From an uncultured Bacilli bacterium (GTDB lineage Bacteria > Bacillota_I > Bacilli_A > RF39 > UBA660): DNA of 35,348 bases. The stretch lies in the NCBI GenBank assembly GCA_944358235.1, contig CALVQL010000005.1, forward strand, positions 1-35,348, in the 5' to 3' direction. Positions 24,226 through 33,586 of this stretch are shown here, piece after piece. The notes below the pieces were generated by a model. It made no database searches, was not told the origin of the DNA, and saw only the letters and a list, made by a program, of their open reading frames with translations. Numbering within the stretch: the first letter of the stretch is position 1; each line of letters starts with the position of its first letter. The translations under genes and the position numbers were made by a program.

Positions 24226-26406
24226 CTATATATGCAAAGGATCAATATCTATTTCCAAATTAACATCCTTATTAAATACATATTCACTATCGATATATTT
24301 TAAACTATCCATCAATTTATCATCTTGACGATATTTAACAATAAGTTGAAAACGATAGACGTTATTTATTCGAAACATTCGAGCTGTTGTTGGACCTAAG
24401 CATATAGAACTGGCAGAGATATTATTGCGTAAATAATTAGCGATTTTTGTGGCTTCTTTACTGGCGGTTTCATAGTTTTTACTCAATACTTTAATTCCAA
24501 CTAGATAATAATACGGTGGATATCGTAACTGCTTTCGCAAATTCATCTCATACTTATAGTTTCCTAAATAATCATTTTTTTGAACATATCTCAAAGTCTT
24601 ATTATCCGGATTAAAAGTCTGAATAACCACTTCACCAGGTAAATCATGTCTTCCGGCACGACCACTAACTTGACTCAGCAACGAAAAAGTATTCTCACCA
24701 CTTCGAAAATCCGGTATATTTAGCGATTCATCAGCATTGATTATACCGACCAAGGTAACTAGTGGGAAATCAAAGCCCTTAGAAATCATTTGTGTCCCTA
24801 TAATGATATCATATTCATGATTTTCAATATTTGTTATTATTTTTTCATAAGATCCTTTTCGCGAAGTCGTATCAGTATCCATTCGAACAACTCGATACGA
24901 CGGATATAACTCTTTTATATAACTTTCTACTTTCTCGGTCCCAAGTCCATAATCACGAATCGCTCTTTCATGACACTCTGGACAGATCTCACTATTAAAA
25001 GTCGTATACCCACAATAATGGCATCGTAAATGATTACTCGACTTATGATATGTAAGAGTTATATCACAATGCGGACACTTATATGTATATCCACAACTTT
25101 GGCACATCATTATCGTCGAATAACCTCGCCGATTTAAAAGAAGCATAATCTGTTCTCCTCGTTCCAAACACCCCATAATTTTCTCTTTTAAGAAATCCGA
25201 AAGAATCATATTGCGCTTTTTATATTCCGAAGCCATATCGACGATATGAATCGTCGGCAATTTAGCATTACCAATACGATTTTGCAAAGAAAGATAATTA
25301 TATACTCCCTTCATAGCACGTGCCATCGATTCTAATGACGGAGTAGCCGACCCTAATATAACTGGACACTTATGATAAGAAGCTCGCCACTTAGCTATAT
25401 CAATGGCATTATATCGTGGATTATTTTCCTGTTTATAGTTCGATGAATGCTCTTCATCAATGATGATTATCCCAATATTCTTAAGAGGTGTAAATATTGC
25501 CGAACGTGTACCTACAACAATAGATACTTCATCATTCATAATCTTTTTATATTCATCATACTTTTCACCATCCGATAAATTAGAATGAAATATCGCAACT
25601 TGCTCTCCAAAACGTTCATAAAAACGCTTGACAATTTGCGTAGTCAAACTTATTTCTGGAACGAGAACTATTGCTCGTTTGCCATCTTTTAAAACTTCTG
25701 CGACCAAATGCATATAAACTTCTGTCTTACCAGAACCAGTTACTCCATGTAATAAGAATACTCCATACTCATTTTTCTTCGAAACAACCGCATCAAACGC
25801 TACATTTTGTTCATCAATTAACTCGCGTTTTTTAGCATCCGTACACACCGGATTAATACGGTAAACACTTTCTTTTCTACATTTCACTAATCCAACTGCA
25901 AGCAATTTTTCTAAACTCGAACTTGGAATATCCTTTTTTAAGAGTGGCCCATTCTTTAAACTTTCGAGAATTTCTATCTGTCTTTTAGAACGCATATTAT
26001 GAAGTATATATGTATCAACATCAGTTAGTGATGCGCTCAAATAGACATAATTTTTATATAAATTATAATCTTCTTTACTGTTATTAACTTTTAATGCTGT
26101 TGGCAGCATCGCTTGATATGCCGTTATTAAAGAACAAAGTGTTTTTTCTTGAATATACTTGCCCAATTCCATCAATTCTGAATTTAAAACAAAATCTTTA
26201 GTTACTATCGCTATGATATCCTTTGTTTCCTTATTCGGTTTATCGTCATTTATAGCAACGACAAAGCCATTTATCTTTTGCGCTCCAAACGGAACATACA
26301 CTTTCATACCGACTTTTACATCATCGATCAAAGAATCCGGAATATGATAGGTAAAAGTTCTATCTAAAGTTTTGGCACCATATTGTACTAAGACATCAGC
26401 ATACAT
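24226..26406 (-). CDS. priA: Primosomal replication restart helicase PriA
   Basis: A 726-residue superfamily 2 helicase that reloads the replisome at stalled forks. Motifs: the N-terminal 3'-DNA-binding domain (YADVLVQYGAKTLDRTFTYHIP), Walker A GVTGSGKTEVY, DEEH (motif II), GSATPS (motif III), and the two zinc knuckles CQSCGYTYKCPHC and CHYCGY...CPEC, then the GRAGR helicase motif VI. The start is ATG 26406 with GAGGAG 7 bases upstream; in-frame ATGs further upstream lie in or before that SD. Slightly shorter than Bacillus PriA (about 800 residues) but with all domains present. Confidence 0.96.
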   Translation of the reverse strand: MYADVLVQYGAKTLDRTFTYHIPDSLIDDVKVGMKVYVPFGAQKINGFVVAINDDKPNKETKDIIAIVTKDFVLNSELMELGKYIQEKTLCSLITAYQAMLPTALKVNNSKEDYNLYKNYVYLSASLTDVDTYILHNMRSKRQIEILESLKNGPLLKKDIPSSSLEKLLAVGLVKCRKESVYRINPVCTDAKKRELIDEQNVAFDAVVSKKNEYGVFLLHGVTGSGKTEVYMHLVAEVLKDGKRAIVLVPEISLTTQIVKRFYERFGEQVAIFHSNLSDGEKYDEYKKIMNDEVSIVVGTRSAIFTPLKNIGIIIIDEEHSSNYKQENNPRYNAIDIAKWRASYHKCPVILGSATPSLESMARAMKGVYNYLSLQNRIGNAKLPTIHIVDMASEYKKRNMILSDFLKEKIMGCLERGEQIMLLLNRRGYSTIMMCQSCGYTYKCPHCDITLTYHKSSNHLRCHYCGYTTFNSEICPECHERAIRDYGLGTEKVESYIKELYPSYRVVRMDTDTTSRKGSYEKIITNIENHEYDIIIGTQMISKGFDFPLVTLVGIINADESLNIPDFRSGENTFSLLSQVSGRAGRHDLPGEVVIQTFNPDNKTLRYVQKNDYLGNYKYEMNLRKQLRYPPYYYLVGIKVLSKNYETASKEATKIANYLRNNISASSICLGPTTARMFRINNVYRFQLIVKYRQDDKLMDSLKYIDSEYVFNKDVNLEIDIDPLHI

Positions 26407-26426
26407 AAGCATTCTCCTCATCAATT

Positions 26427-26435
26427 AGTATAACA
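26427..26435 (-). promoter_or_regulatory. Extended -10 promoter of priA
   Basis: TGT-TATACT directly after the T run of the preceding terminator. Confidence 0.5.
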
Positions 26436-26456
26436 AAAAAATGGGCTTTCGCCCAT
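26435..26456 (-). terminator. Terminator of the FIST-ALDH-SDR operon
   Basis: A 6-bp G/C-rich stem, ATGGGC/GCCCAT with a GAAA tetraloop, and a T7 tract on the - strand. Confidence 0.88.
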
Positions 26457-26461
26457 TAAAA

Positions 26462-27220
26462 TTAAACAGCCGTATATCCACCGTCAATCGGTAAGATTAC
26501 TCCCGTGACATAACTGGCCTCTTCACTACCTAAGAAAATAGCACCAGCATTTAACTCACCAGCATTACCATATCTTCCAACAGGAACGGTAGCTTTCATG
26601 TACTGTGTAAATGAATCAGTAATCAATGTTTCATGCGTAAGTTCGGTATCAAAATATCCCGGACAGATTGCATTACAAGTTATGCCATATTTAGCTAACT
26701 CAGCAGCAACGGCACGAGTAAAATTGATTACACCACCCTTGCTTGTATGATAAGCAACAGTATCCATTGCCATATTACCAACCATACCATACATCGAAGC
26801 AATATTGATAATACGTCCATAATTATTTTTCTTCATGATATTCGCAAATGCACGAGTGACATAGAAGACACTATCCATATCTGTTGCAATAGTAAACTTC
26901 CACTCCTCATCACTCATATTTAGAACACCGTTATTTTTAGCGCTTCCGGCACAATTAACAAGAACATCGACACGTCCAAAGTGTTCTTCTACCTTAGACG
27001 CTGCTGCATTTACTGAAACGACATCAGTAACATCACACTTTATAGGAAGAAAATCTCCTCCATATTCTTTTAGACGTTCGGCAATCTCAACTAAACGTTC
27101 TTCACGACGTGCAAGCAAAGCAATTGATGCACCCATTTTAGCAAAACCTTCAGCCATTTGAAGTCCTAATCCTGATGAAGCACCAGTTATTACGACTACT
27201 CTACCTTTATAATTAAACAA
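26462..27220 (-). CDS. Short-chain dehydrogenase/reductase
   Basis: A 252-residue classical SDR. The NAD(P)-binding motif TGASSGLG (13-20), NCAG (about 89-92), catalytic Ser in NIASMYG, the YHTSK Tyr/Lys pair, and the C-terminal SYVTGVILPIDGGYT are all present, so it should be active. An Arg pair after the second beta strand (LLARREERL) favours NADP(H). It resembles gluconate 5-dehydrogenase and FabG-like enzymes; the substrate is unknown. It starts at TTG with AAAGG 9 bases upstream. Last gene of the FIST-ALDH-SDR operon, 14 bases after the aldehyde dehydrogenase. Confidence 0.9.
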   Translation of the reverse strand: MFNYKGRVVVITGASSGLGLQMAEGFAKMGASIALLARREERLVEIAERLKEYGGDFLPIKCDVTDVVSVNAAASKVEEHFGRVDVLVNCAGSAKNNGVLNMSDEEWKFTIATDMDSVFYVTRAFANIMKKNNYGRIINIASMYGMVGNMAMDTVAYHTSKGGVINFTRAVAAELAKYGITCNAICPGYFDTELTHETLITDSFTQYMKATVPVGRYGNAGELNAGAIFLGSEEASYVTGVILPIDGGYTAV

Positions 27221-27234
27221 GTATATCGACCTTT

Positions 27235-28671
27235 CTACTTCGTAATATTTTTTAAGATAACCGTCTTAGTACGTGACATTTCACGTAACGTCGTCATAAT
27301 TCCTTCATTACCAATTCCAGAATATTTCCAACCACCAAACGGTTGCTCGAATGATCTAAAGAAGCTTGCACCATTTACGACAAAGCCACCACATTCGAGT
27401 TTTTCGCTAACCTTAATAGCTTTTTTCATATCACTAGTAATTATTCCGCCAGATAGACCATAAATTGATTGATTAGCAATTTCGATAGCTTCATCAATCG
27501 AATCAAATCCAATAATAGGAATTACCGGACCAAAGATTTCCATATCTTTTGCTACCGCCATATCCTTTGTTACACCGTCTAAAATCGTCGGTGTATAGAA
27601 GGCTTTATTTCTTTCCCCACCGATAACTAGTCTGGCACCTTCCTCTATTGTTTGATTAACTTGTCTTTCGACTTCTTTAGCAGCTTCCTCACTAATTAGG
27701 CATCCAAATTCCGTCTCCGGATCACTTGGCATACCATATTTTATCTTTTTGATTCGTTCGATCATCTTCTCGATAAATTGATCTTTAACCGAATTTTCAA
27801 CTAGGAATCTCTTAGAAGCACAACAAACTTGACCTGTGTTGTAAAGACGTCCCCAGACAGTCTCTTCAACAGCTAAATCCAAATCGCCATCAGCACAGAT
27901 GATGAATGCATCGTTTCCTCCAAGTTCTAAAGAACTATGGGCACAATGCTCAGCACAATTACGCGCTGCATCAATTCCGGCCTCAGTACTTCCAGTAAGT
28001 GTTACCATATCGACTTTAGGATTCTTCGTAAGAGCGGTTCCAATTACTGAGCCAGATCCATGAACAACTTCGATGACTCCGGCTGGTACCCCTGCTTCTA
28101 CTAACAATTCAACATAAGCCGTTAACGTAAGCGGATTAACACTTGCTGGTTTTAAGATAACTGAATTTCCCATTAATAGTGCTGGAGGTACTTTATTAAT
28201 AAATATATCACTTGGGAAATTAAAAGGAATTATTGCAACGACAACTCCCAATGGTTGTTGAATAGTATATTGTATCGTGTTTTCCTGACCAGCCTCAGTT
28301 CCACGATATATTACATTTCCATAATCGTGTTTAACTCTTTCGACATAAGCCGGAACACCAATTTGAATATTTCTTACTTCATTATAAGCTTCTTTTAAAG
28401 GCTTACCAGTCTCATCAGAAAGTAATTTAGCAAGTTTATCTTCATCACGTTTAACTAATTCAGCAAAATGTGAAATAATTTCACATCTCTCAACAACAGA
28501 CTTATTCTCCCAACTCTTTTGCATTTCACGTGCACAATCGACAGCACGATTGACATCTTCAACTGTTAAACTTGGAACTGTATCGACAAGTTCACCAGTA
28601 GCGGGATTGATAACATCGATTGTCTTTCCATCAGAAGAATCGACCCACTCTTTTCCTATTAAACTCTTCAT
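27235..28671 (-). CDS. NAD(P)-dependent aldehyde dehydrogenase, succinate-semialdehyde type
   Basis: A 478-residue ALDH superfamily enzyme oxidising an aldehyde to the acid. Seen: PFNFP and ILKPAS (cofactor site), TGSTEAG, ELGGND (general base Glu), NTGQVCCASKR (catalytic Cys in a Cys-Cys pair), and the FGPVIPI and PFGGWKYSG motifs near the end. The NTGQVC-ASKR stretch resembles the YneI/Sad group of succinate-semialdehyde dehydrogenases, but ALDH substrate prediction from motifs is weak. It lies between a FIST-domain sensor and an SDR enzyme, which suggests a short pathway from an alcohol or keto compound through an aldehyde. AGGAG precedes the start. Confidence 0.9.
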   Translation of the reverse strand: MKSLIGKEWVDSSDGKTIDVINPATGELVDTVPSLTVEDVNRAVDCAREMQKSWENKSVVERCEIISHFAELVKRDEDKLAKLLSDETGKPLKEAYNEVRNIQIGVPAYVERVKHDYGNVIYRGTEAGQENTIQYTIQQPLGVVVAIIPFNFPSDIFINKVPPALLMGNSVILKPASVNPLTLTAYVELLVEAGVPAGVIEVVHGSGSVIGTALTKNPKVDMVTLTGSTEAGIDAARNCAEHCAHSSLELGGNDAFIICADGDLDLAVEETVWGRLYNTGQVCCASKRFLVENSVKDQFIEKMIERIKKIKYGMPSDPETEFGCLISEEAAKEVERQVNQTIEEGARLVIGGERNKAFYTPTILDGVTKDMAVAKDMEIFGPVIPIIGFDSIDEAIEIANQSIYGLSGGIITSDMKKAIKVSEKLECGGFVVNGASFFRSFEQPFGGWKYSGIGNEGIMTTLREMSRTKTVILKNITK

Positions 28672-28688
28672 TTATCTCCTCTTTTCTA

Positions 28689-29849
28689 TTATTTACCAAA
28701 TCCTGTAAACGACAATGACAAGCCACCTACAGTATTAGCAGAATGTTCATGAGTTCCATATTCACCAAAAGTAAATACCATTAAGAATTCCTTATCCTTA
28801 GTAATCTCTTTAACTCTTGGATAAATTTCTTCTTCTTTAAATACTAATTGAAGTCCTAATCTACGACCACCACAATGTACTAATAAATAACTCTGTGGTT
28901 CTTCATTCATCATCGAATTCAATTCTTCGATTGTCTTAGGATTGGCACTTACCATTTCTTCTGGTTCCATATGAAGTTGGATAATTGCCGTCTTCGGCAT
29001 CAATTTAGCACCGATATTCATCGACAAATCTTCATTAGCAAACATCGGATGACGTACAGCTGTTACTGATCCAATCGGATCTTTTACACCTAATGGATTG
29101 AATATCGTCTCTGTTAATAGATTATTTCCCATTACCTCATCGACATTCTTATCCGTCCATCCACAATATTTTTCTACTGCTGGAACGCCATCAATTGTAA
29201 CTAATGTACGATCATTCTTTACCTCTGTAATGATACCGACATTATCAGTTTCATTATATTGTCCAGTATAGATATTCTTCATCTCGGCATCGGTTGCAAA
29301 TAGAGCAATTGCACATCCATCAGCAAATACTTTATCATCAACGATAACGCTCCAATTTCCTTCAACTGTATTATCAGCAGCACTTCCACCAAATACTGGA
29401 ATCTTACCAACAACATCTTGAACACCTAAGAGATATTCCTCTTCTTCTTTTGGACTAGCAGTCATGAAGAAATAATTTGGCTTTCTCTCGCCTAATTCTC
29501 TCATAGCTTCACGTGCCAAACGACGGCCAATTTCGCGTGCTGACTCATTAGTTTTTTCACTTCCAGAAACACCAACGAAAACGTCACCACCAAAGCTCAT
29601 CATTCCAGAATATCCTGTCTCATCGTTCAAGTATCCATCTTGTGTACAAATTGCTGCACTACTAGTACAACCAATTATATGAGCACCACTAACGCTCTTT
29701 ACCCCTTCAATGATCTTCCCCTGATCCATTACACAAGAAGTAAAGAGTAAACCAACTTTTGCCGTACTCAAATTAGCCATAGTAGCAGTCTCTACACCGT
29801 TTTGAAAACTATCACTATTACGACTATAACCAACTTTCGTATTTAACAC
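28689..29849 (-). CDS. FIST-domain sensory protein
   Basis: 386 residues made up of FIST_N (about 1-190) and FIST_C (about 200-370) with nothing attached. FIST_N marks are IIGCTSSAAIC and the GSAADN region; FIST_C has LLVHCGGRRLGL near the end. FIST domains are thought to bind small ligands such as amino acids and are usually fused to signalling modules; here the domain stands alone. No membrane segment is seen. It starts at GTG with AGGAGG 8 bases upstream. First gene of the operon, followed by ALDH 17 bases later, so it may sense or hold a substrate or product of the two enzymes. Confidence 0.85.
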   Translation of the reverse strand: MLNTKVGYSRNSDSFQNGVETATMANLSTAKVGLLFTSCVMDQGKIIEGVKSVSGAHIIGCTSSAAICTQDGYLNDETGYSGMMSFGGDVFVGVSGSEKTNESAREIGRRLAREAMRELGERKPNYFFMTASPKEEEEYLLGVQDVVGKIPVFGGSAADNTVEGNWSVIVDDKVFADGCAIALFATDAEMKNIYTGQYNETDNVGIITEVKNDRTLVTIDGVPAVEKYCGWTDKNVDEVMGNNLLTETIFNPLGVKDPIGSVTAVRHPMFANEDLSMNIGAKLMPKTAIIQLHMEPEEMVSANPKTIEELNSMMNEEPQSYLLVHCGGRRLGLQLVFKEEEIYPRVKEITKDKEFLMVFTFGEYGTHEHSANTVGGLSLSFTGFGK

Positions 29850-29888
29850 TATATCGACCTCCTTTGTTAAATAAACTATTACTTGGCT

Positions 29889-29910
29889 AGAGTAGAAACG
29901 ATTCTACCCT
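29889..29910. promoter_or_regulatory. Palindromic operator at the FIST operon start
   Basis: AGAGTAGAA and TTCTACCCT (9 bp, one G-U/mismatch) flank ACGA, giving a palindrome with a central CG (GAAACGATTC), as in LacI-family operators. It lies at the predicted transcription start. No T run follows, so it is not a terminator. Confidence 0.6.
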
Positions 29911-29916
29911 ATAATT

Positions 29917-29945
29917 ATTATAAATTAATTTATTTTTTTTATCAA
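29917..29945 (-). promoter_or_regulatory. Promoter of the FIST-ALDH-SDR operon
   Basis: TTGATA (29940-29945), 17 bp, TATAAT (29917-29922): near consensus with ideal spacing. Confidence 0.8.
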
Positions 29946-29964
29946 TTCTTAGAAATAATATTGA

Positions 29965-29993
29965 CAAAAAAAAGATAAACTTAAGTTTATCTT
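29965..29993 (-). terminator. Terminator of the zinc-ribbon gene pair
   Basis: A perfect palindrome (AAGATAAACTT/AAGTTTATCTT, effective stem about 9 bp) followed by eight T's on the - strand. Confidence 0.88.
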
Positions 29994-31932
29994 AATACAC
30001 TGTTGTATCTGTCGGTGTAATCGTTTCATCAGTAACCGTTGTATCAGTTTGTGAAGCATTTGGATCAGTCGTTACTGCATTTGGATCAGTTGGTGTCGTT
30101 ATCGGAAGTAACTGTTGTAAATAAGGACCGACAATCAATCCTAAAGTTCCAAATTGTGAAACGCTATTTATAATCTGTTGTTTTTCAACATCAGATAAAT
30201 AACGATAATCGACACTATTTCGAACATTTACCTCTTCGACATTTGGATTTACATCCTCTACTACTCCCATCGACACTTCGATATTAGCAGCAGTTCCATC
30301 ACTGTAGAATACTGCCGTAACACTTACTGTACTTTCGCGAGTTGTAGAAGTATTTTTTTCAGTAGAAGTAACATCCATATTTATCATTTCTTGATCGTCT
30401 TCTCTAACAGATAAACTATATCCATTCGTTATCGGGAATAAGTCGATAATGTTAGTAGTATCATCTTCTGTATCCATAGTACAATGTACTCCTAAGAATT
30501 CATCACCTAACATTTCTGTATATATCTCGATTACCATCGAATTATTGAGTAAATAATCATCATTATCGATCATTGCATCCAAGTTTGATTCGATAGTTGC
30601 AACATCTTCACCAGAAACTTTAGCCATTTCTTCTAATGCTGTATTATTATTTTTTAACGTATTAACAAAAGCACGAATCATACTTTTCTGATTAGCTTCC
30701 GTAAGATTCATCGTAATAACATTTGCTTTTTGTGTTGAACCATTAATGTCGACATCTTTTATAGTTTGACTATAGTTAGAAGCTTTTAAAGCTGATTTAA
30801 TTGCTGTTTTATAAGCATTAATAATCAAAGCATAGTTTATATCGTTTTGTTCAACTCCAGAAAATAACTCGTCATATCCTTCAATCGGATAAGAGATATA
30901 TTTTTCAAAGAAATTCTGGAATAACAAATACATCTTTGAATCATAAAGATAAACCTCGAGATTCAATTCTTCTTCCAATAATTCTTGTCCTAAATTCAAA
31001 CTTTCGACATTTACGGTCGTGTCTACTAATTTCTTTGATAGATCAAAGGCATATTTCCCATTTAATGCAAAACCGAATTGTTGATCATCAGCTCCGATGG
31101 TAGCATCAATCGTGTATGATCCACTTCCAAGCTCAACATTCTCATTTTTTACCCCATTCGTAAATGATAATAAACCATTGACGACCTTGTCGATACGTGT
31201 ATCACCACTTCTGAATTCATAGAAATAGACAAACACACCACCGCCAATAAGAGCAAGCAAAATAACTGCAATAACGATTATTAATATTAATTTACCTTTT
31301 TTCTTTTTCTTCGGTTCCGCTGGTGTCATCGTTGCAATTTTTTCACCAGATACAACCTGTCCTTGATTCGCAAGAACTTGCGCCTCATTAGGATTAGCAT
31401 TAATTGGTGGTTGTGGCGGAACCATTCCATTGTTTGATGATACCCCAGAATTTTGATTTACAGTATTTCCTACAGGAGCTGGATTTACTGGTTGTGAATT
31501 ATTTATCGCTCCAACATTATTTAAAGAATTTTCACTTGGCTGTAAAGGCGTTGAAACTTGTCCGACGCTAACCGTCGAAGTCGTTTCTGCCGGTCTTCCT
31601 TGAACTGGCGTTCCTGAACTCATCATTCCATCCGAAGATTGCACCGTACCAGTTGACACAGAATTATTAGTTGCACCAGTATTAGAAGAAACTGCCGAAG
31701 CAAAACTCATTCCCTGATCCTGTGGCAAAACTGGTTGCGAAGGAGTCTCAGGGATTGCACTAGTCATCGAATTTTGTTCACTAGAAGCAACCGGTGGCGG
31801 TGTCATTACTGGTTCAGATGGTTTAACATCATATACAGGAGTAGCTGGTGCTTCCGGTTGAACCTTAGAATTACAATAAGGACATACAACCGAAGCATCT
31901 GGTATTAAATTTCCACATGATATACATTTCAT
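29992..31932 (-). CDS. Zinc-ribbon membrane protein with outside domain (paralog 1)
   Basis: 646 residues. The N-terminal zinc ribbon is CISC...CPYC (residues 3-6 and 17-20). A long low-complexity Pro/Ser/Thr/Asn/Gln linker (about 25-205) is followed by a basic stop-transfer stretch, one membrane helix (about 215-238), and an outside domain of about 370 residues ending in a Thr/Asp/Pro tail. The zinc ribbon must be cytoplasmic. The outside domain is similar to that of the neighbouring 499-residue protein: matching SG-Y-(L/I)D, G-YA-D and a later L-(T/L)-AN/AQ block. I recognise no named family for it. AGAGGGAT precedes the ATG. A role in envelope sensing or assembly is possible but not shown. 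Confidence 0.7.
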   Translation of the reverse strand: MKCISCGNLIPDASVVCPYCNSKVQPEAPATPVYDVKPSEPVMTPPPVASSEQNSMTSAIPETPSQPVLPQDQGMSFASAVSSNTGATNNSVSTGTVQSSDGMMSSGTPVQGRPAETTSTVSVGQVSTPLQPSENSLNNVGAINNSQPVNPAPVGNTVNQNSGVSSNNGMVPPQPPINANPNEAQVLANQGQVVSGEKIATMTPAEPKKKKKGKLILIIVIAVILLALIGGGVFVYFYEFRSGDTRIDKVVNGLLSFTNGVKNENVELGSGSYTIDATIGADDQQFGFALNGKYAFDLSKKLVDTTVNVESLNLGQELLEEELNLEVYLYDSKMYLLFQNFFEKYISYPIEGYDELFSGVEQNDINYALIINAYKTAIKSALKASNYSQTIKDVDINGSTQKANVITMNLTEANQKSMIRAFVNTLKNNNTALEEMAKVSGEDVATIESNLDAMIDNDDYLLNNSMVIEIYTEMLGDEFLGVHCTMDTEDDTTNIIDLFPITNGYSLSVREDDQEMINMDVTSTEKNTSTTRESTVSVTAVFYSDGTAANIEVSMGVVEDVNPNVEEVNVRNSVDYRYLSDVEKQQIINSVSQFGTLGLIVGPYLQQLLPITTPTDPNAVTTDPNASQTDTTVTDETITPTDTTVY

Positions 31933-31974
31933 AAATTATCCCTCTTTACTTCTTTCTATTTTCTTACTATAACC

Positions 31975-32003
31975 ACTATAAACTATTTCCAAGCAATTTT
32001 CAA
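31975..32003 (-). promoter_or_regulatory. Possible internal promoter of zinc-ribbon paralog 1
   Basis: TTGAAA (31998-32003), 17 bp, TATAGT (31975-31980). An inverted repeat AAACTATT/AATAGTTT overlaps it. No T run follows, so read-through from the upstream paralog is also likely. Confidence 0.5.
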
Positions 32004-32008
32004 TAGTT

Positions 32009-33508
32009 TTATGAAACATTATCTGTCGTAGTTACAGAAGAAACATCTTCTTTTGGACAAGTAATGATTTCGCTTGTTCCATCGTTATCGACACGACAAG
32101 TACAGGTATCCTCACCATCATTACAGACGCAATTATAAGCTGTTCTACAACGGTCATTAAAAAGTGCTCCAAACTCTTCTAGCCAAGATACATCTTCCAA
32201 TAATGGCGATAAATTAGTTCGAACAGTATTGTAATCTTCAACCGAGAAATCACGAATATTTTTATAGTCTGTGATATCCTCTCTATTAATGACAACTTGT
32301 TTCTGGTCTTCAGCTTCTAAAGTTGCTTCAAAATTCAAACTTTCCGAAGAATACACAACATCATATGTTTTCAATATATGATCCTGATAATCCCTTTCTG
32401 TATATGTAAGATCCATTTCAAAGACAGTATCATCTTCGACGATATAATAAAGATACAATCGATTATCCCCTATTTCTACTCGCCAGATCGTATCTGCAAT
32501 ATCTTCCTCATCAAATATAACCTCTATACGATATATATTATTAGCATTATAATAGATTGCTATTTCACTACGATAATCACTACTTCCACTATAAGCATAT
32601 TCCGCAGTTGTCGAATAATTTTTCAAAATCGTAATAATTTCATCAGTCGTCTGATCTCTTAGACGCGAAAGTTCATTTAAAAAATTCGAATCTTCGATCA
32701 AAGTCGCATAAAAAGTCGTCAGAAACACACGTTTTTGCGCATTATCTAAGACGAGGTTTAATTTAGTAACTTGTAAAGTTTCACCACGATGCTCGATTTC
32801 CTCTAAAGTCGTCTCATAATTCATCTGTTCTAAAGCTGCATTACAAGCAGAAGCAATACTGCTGACTAGAGTTGTAAGATTATAATTCCTAGTTGAGAGC
32901 AACCCATACGGATCATCAAGAGGAAATAAGATATACGTACTACCTAATACTTGCGGTGATGAAAAGAATAGTTCATTATTCTCAAGATAACTAGTAAAAC
33001 TGAAATCTTTACTTTCTAAAATTATTCCTCCCGTACTCTCTTGCGGATCACGCATAATCCCAGTCAATCGTGCAACTTTACTCGCAATATCCAGAGCATA
33101 TTCTCCACGATATTCTGTAGCTTCGCCATTGATATTTAAATCGAGTTCATATTCTCCACTATACGTTGCTGCATCATCAAAATAATTATCATTCAAATAT
33201 TCAGAGACATATGTCACAACATCCGTAAATACCATATAATCCGGACGATTACTACCACTAAAAAGCGAAAGAATCAACGCTCCAAATATAATAATTACGA
33301 CTACGATTACACTAATTCCTAGAATAACCACTTTTTTATTTTTAGGTTCTTTAATATAAGCAACTAAAGTACTCTTCTTATCATAATCTGTATCAGAAAT
33401 ATTTCCAAAATCAGTAACCGGTTTCGCATTTGGATCGATTACTTCTTTACAAAAAGGACAGACGACAGAAACCGAAGGTACAGTACTACCACAATGGTTA
33501 CATTTCAT
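32009..33508 (-). CDS. Zinc-ribbon membrane protein with outside domain (paralog 2)
   Basis: 499 residues. The N-terminal zinc ribbon CNHC...CPFC (3-6, 17-20) matches the paralog downstream, but the linker to the membrane helix (about 55-82) is short and lacks the Pro/Ser/Thr-rich region. The outside domain (about 95-450) has the SGEYELDLNI, GEYALDIASK and LNLVLDNAQKR segments that align with the paralog. The C-terminus is Cys-rich (six Cys between about 450 and 490, in CRTAYNCVCNDGEDTCTC), probably disulfide-bonded outside the cell. AGGAGG precedes the ATG. It has its own promoter and no terminator before paralog 1. Confidence 0.7.
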   Translation of the reverse strand: MKCNHCGSTVPSVSVVCPFCKEVIDPNAKPVTDFGNISDTDYDKKSTLVAYIKEPKNKKVVILGISVIVVVIIIFGALILSLFSGSNRPDYMVFTDVVTYVSEYLNDNYFDDAATYSGEYELDLNINGEATEYRGEYALDIASKVARLTGIMRDPQESTGGIILESKDFSFTSYLENNELFFSSPQVLGSTYILFPLDDPYGLLSTRNYNLTTLVSSIASACNAALEQMNYETTLEEIEHRGETLQVTKLNLVLDNAQKRVFLTTFYATLIEDSNFLNELSRLRDQTTDEIITILKNYSTTAEYAYSGSSDYRSEIAIYYNANNIYRIEVIFDEEDIADTIWRVEIGDNRLYLYYIVEDDTVFEMDLTYTERDYQDHILKTYDVVYSSESLNFEATLEAEDQKQVVINREDITDYKNIRDFSVEDYNTVRTNLSPLLEDVSWLEEFGALFNDRCRTAYNCVCNDGEDTCTCRVDNDGTSEIITCPKEDVSSVTTTDNVS

Positions 33509-33537
33509 CGAACTACCTCCTTCTATAATCTATATAA

Positions 33538-33566
33538 AGTATAAGCGATACCTCAAAAAAATTCAA
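33538..33566 (-). promoter_or_regulatory. Promoter of the zinc-ribbon pair
   Basis: TTGAAT (33561-33566), 17 bp, TATACT (33538-33543). It is divergent from the polymerase promoter, about 20 bases away. Confidence 0.7.
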
Positions 33567-33586
33567 CGTAAACTTTTAGCAAGGTA

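Noticed and set aside
31981-32010. A terminator between the two zinc-ribbon genes
   Set aside because: The 8-bp inverted repeat has a 14-nt loop and no T run after it.
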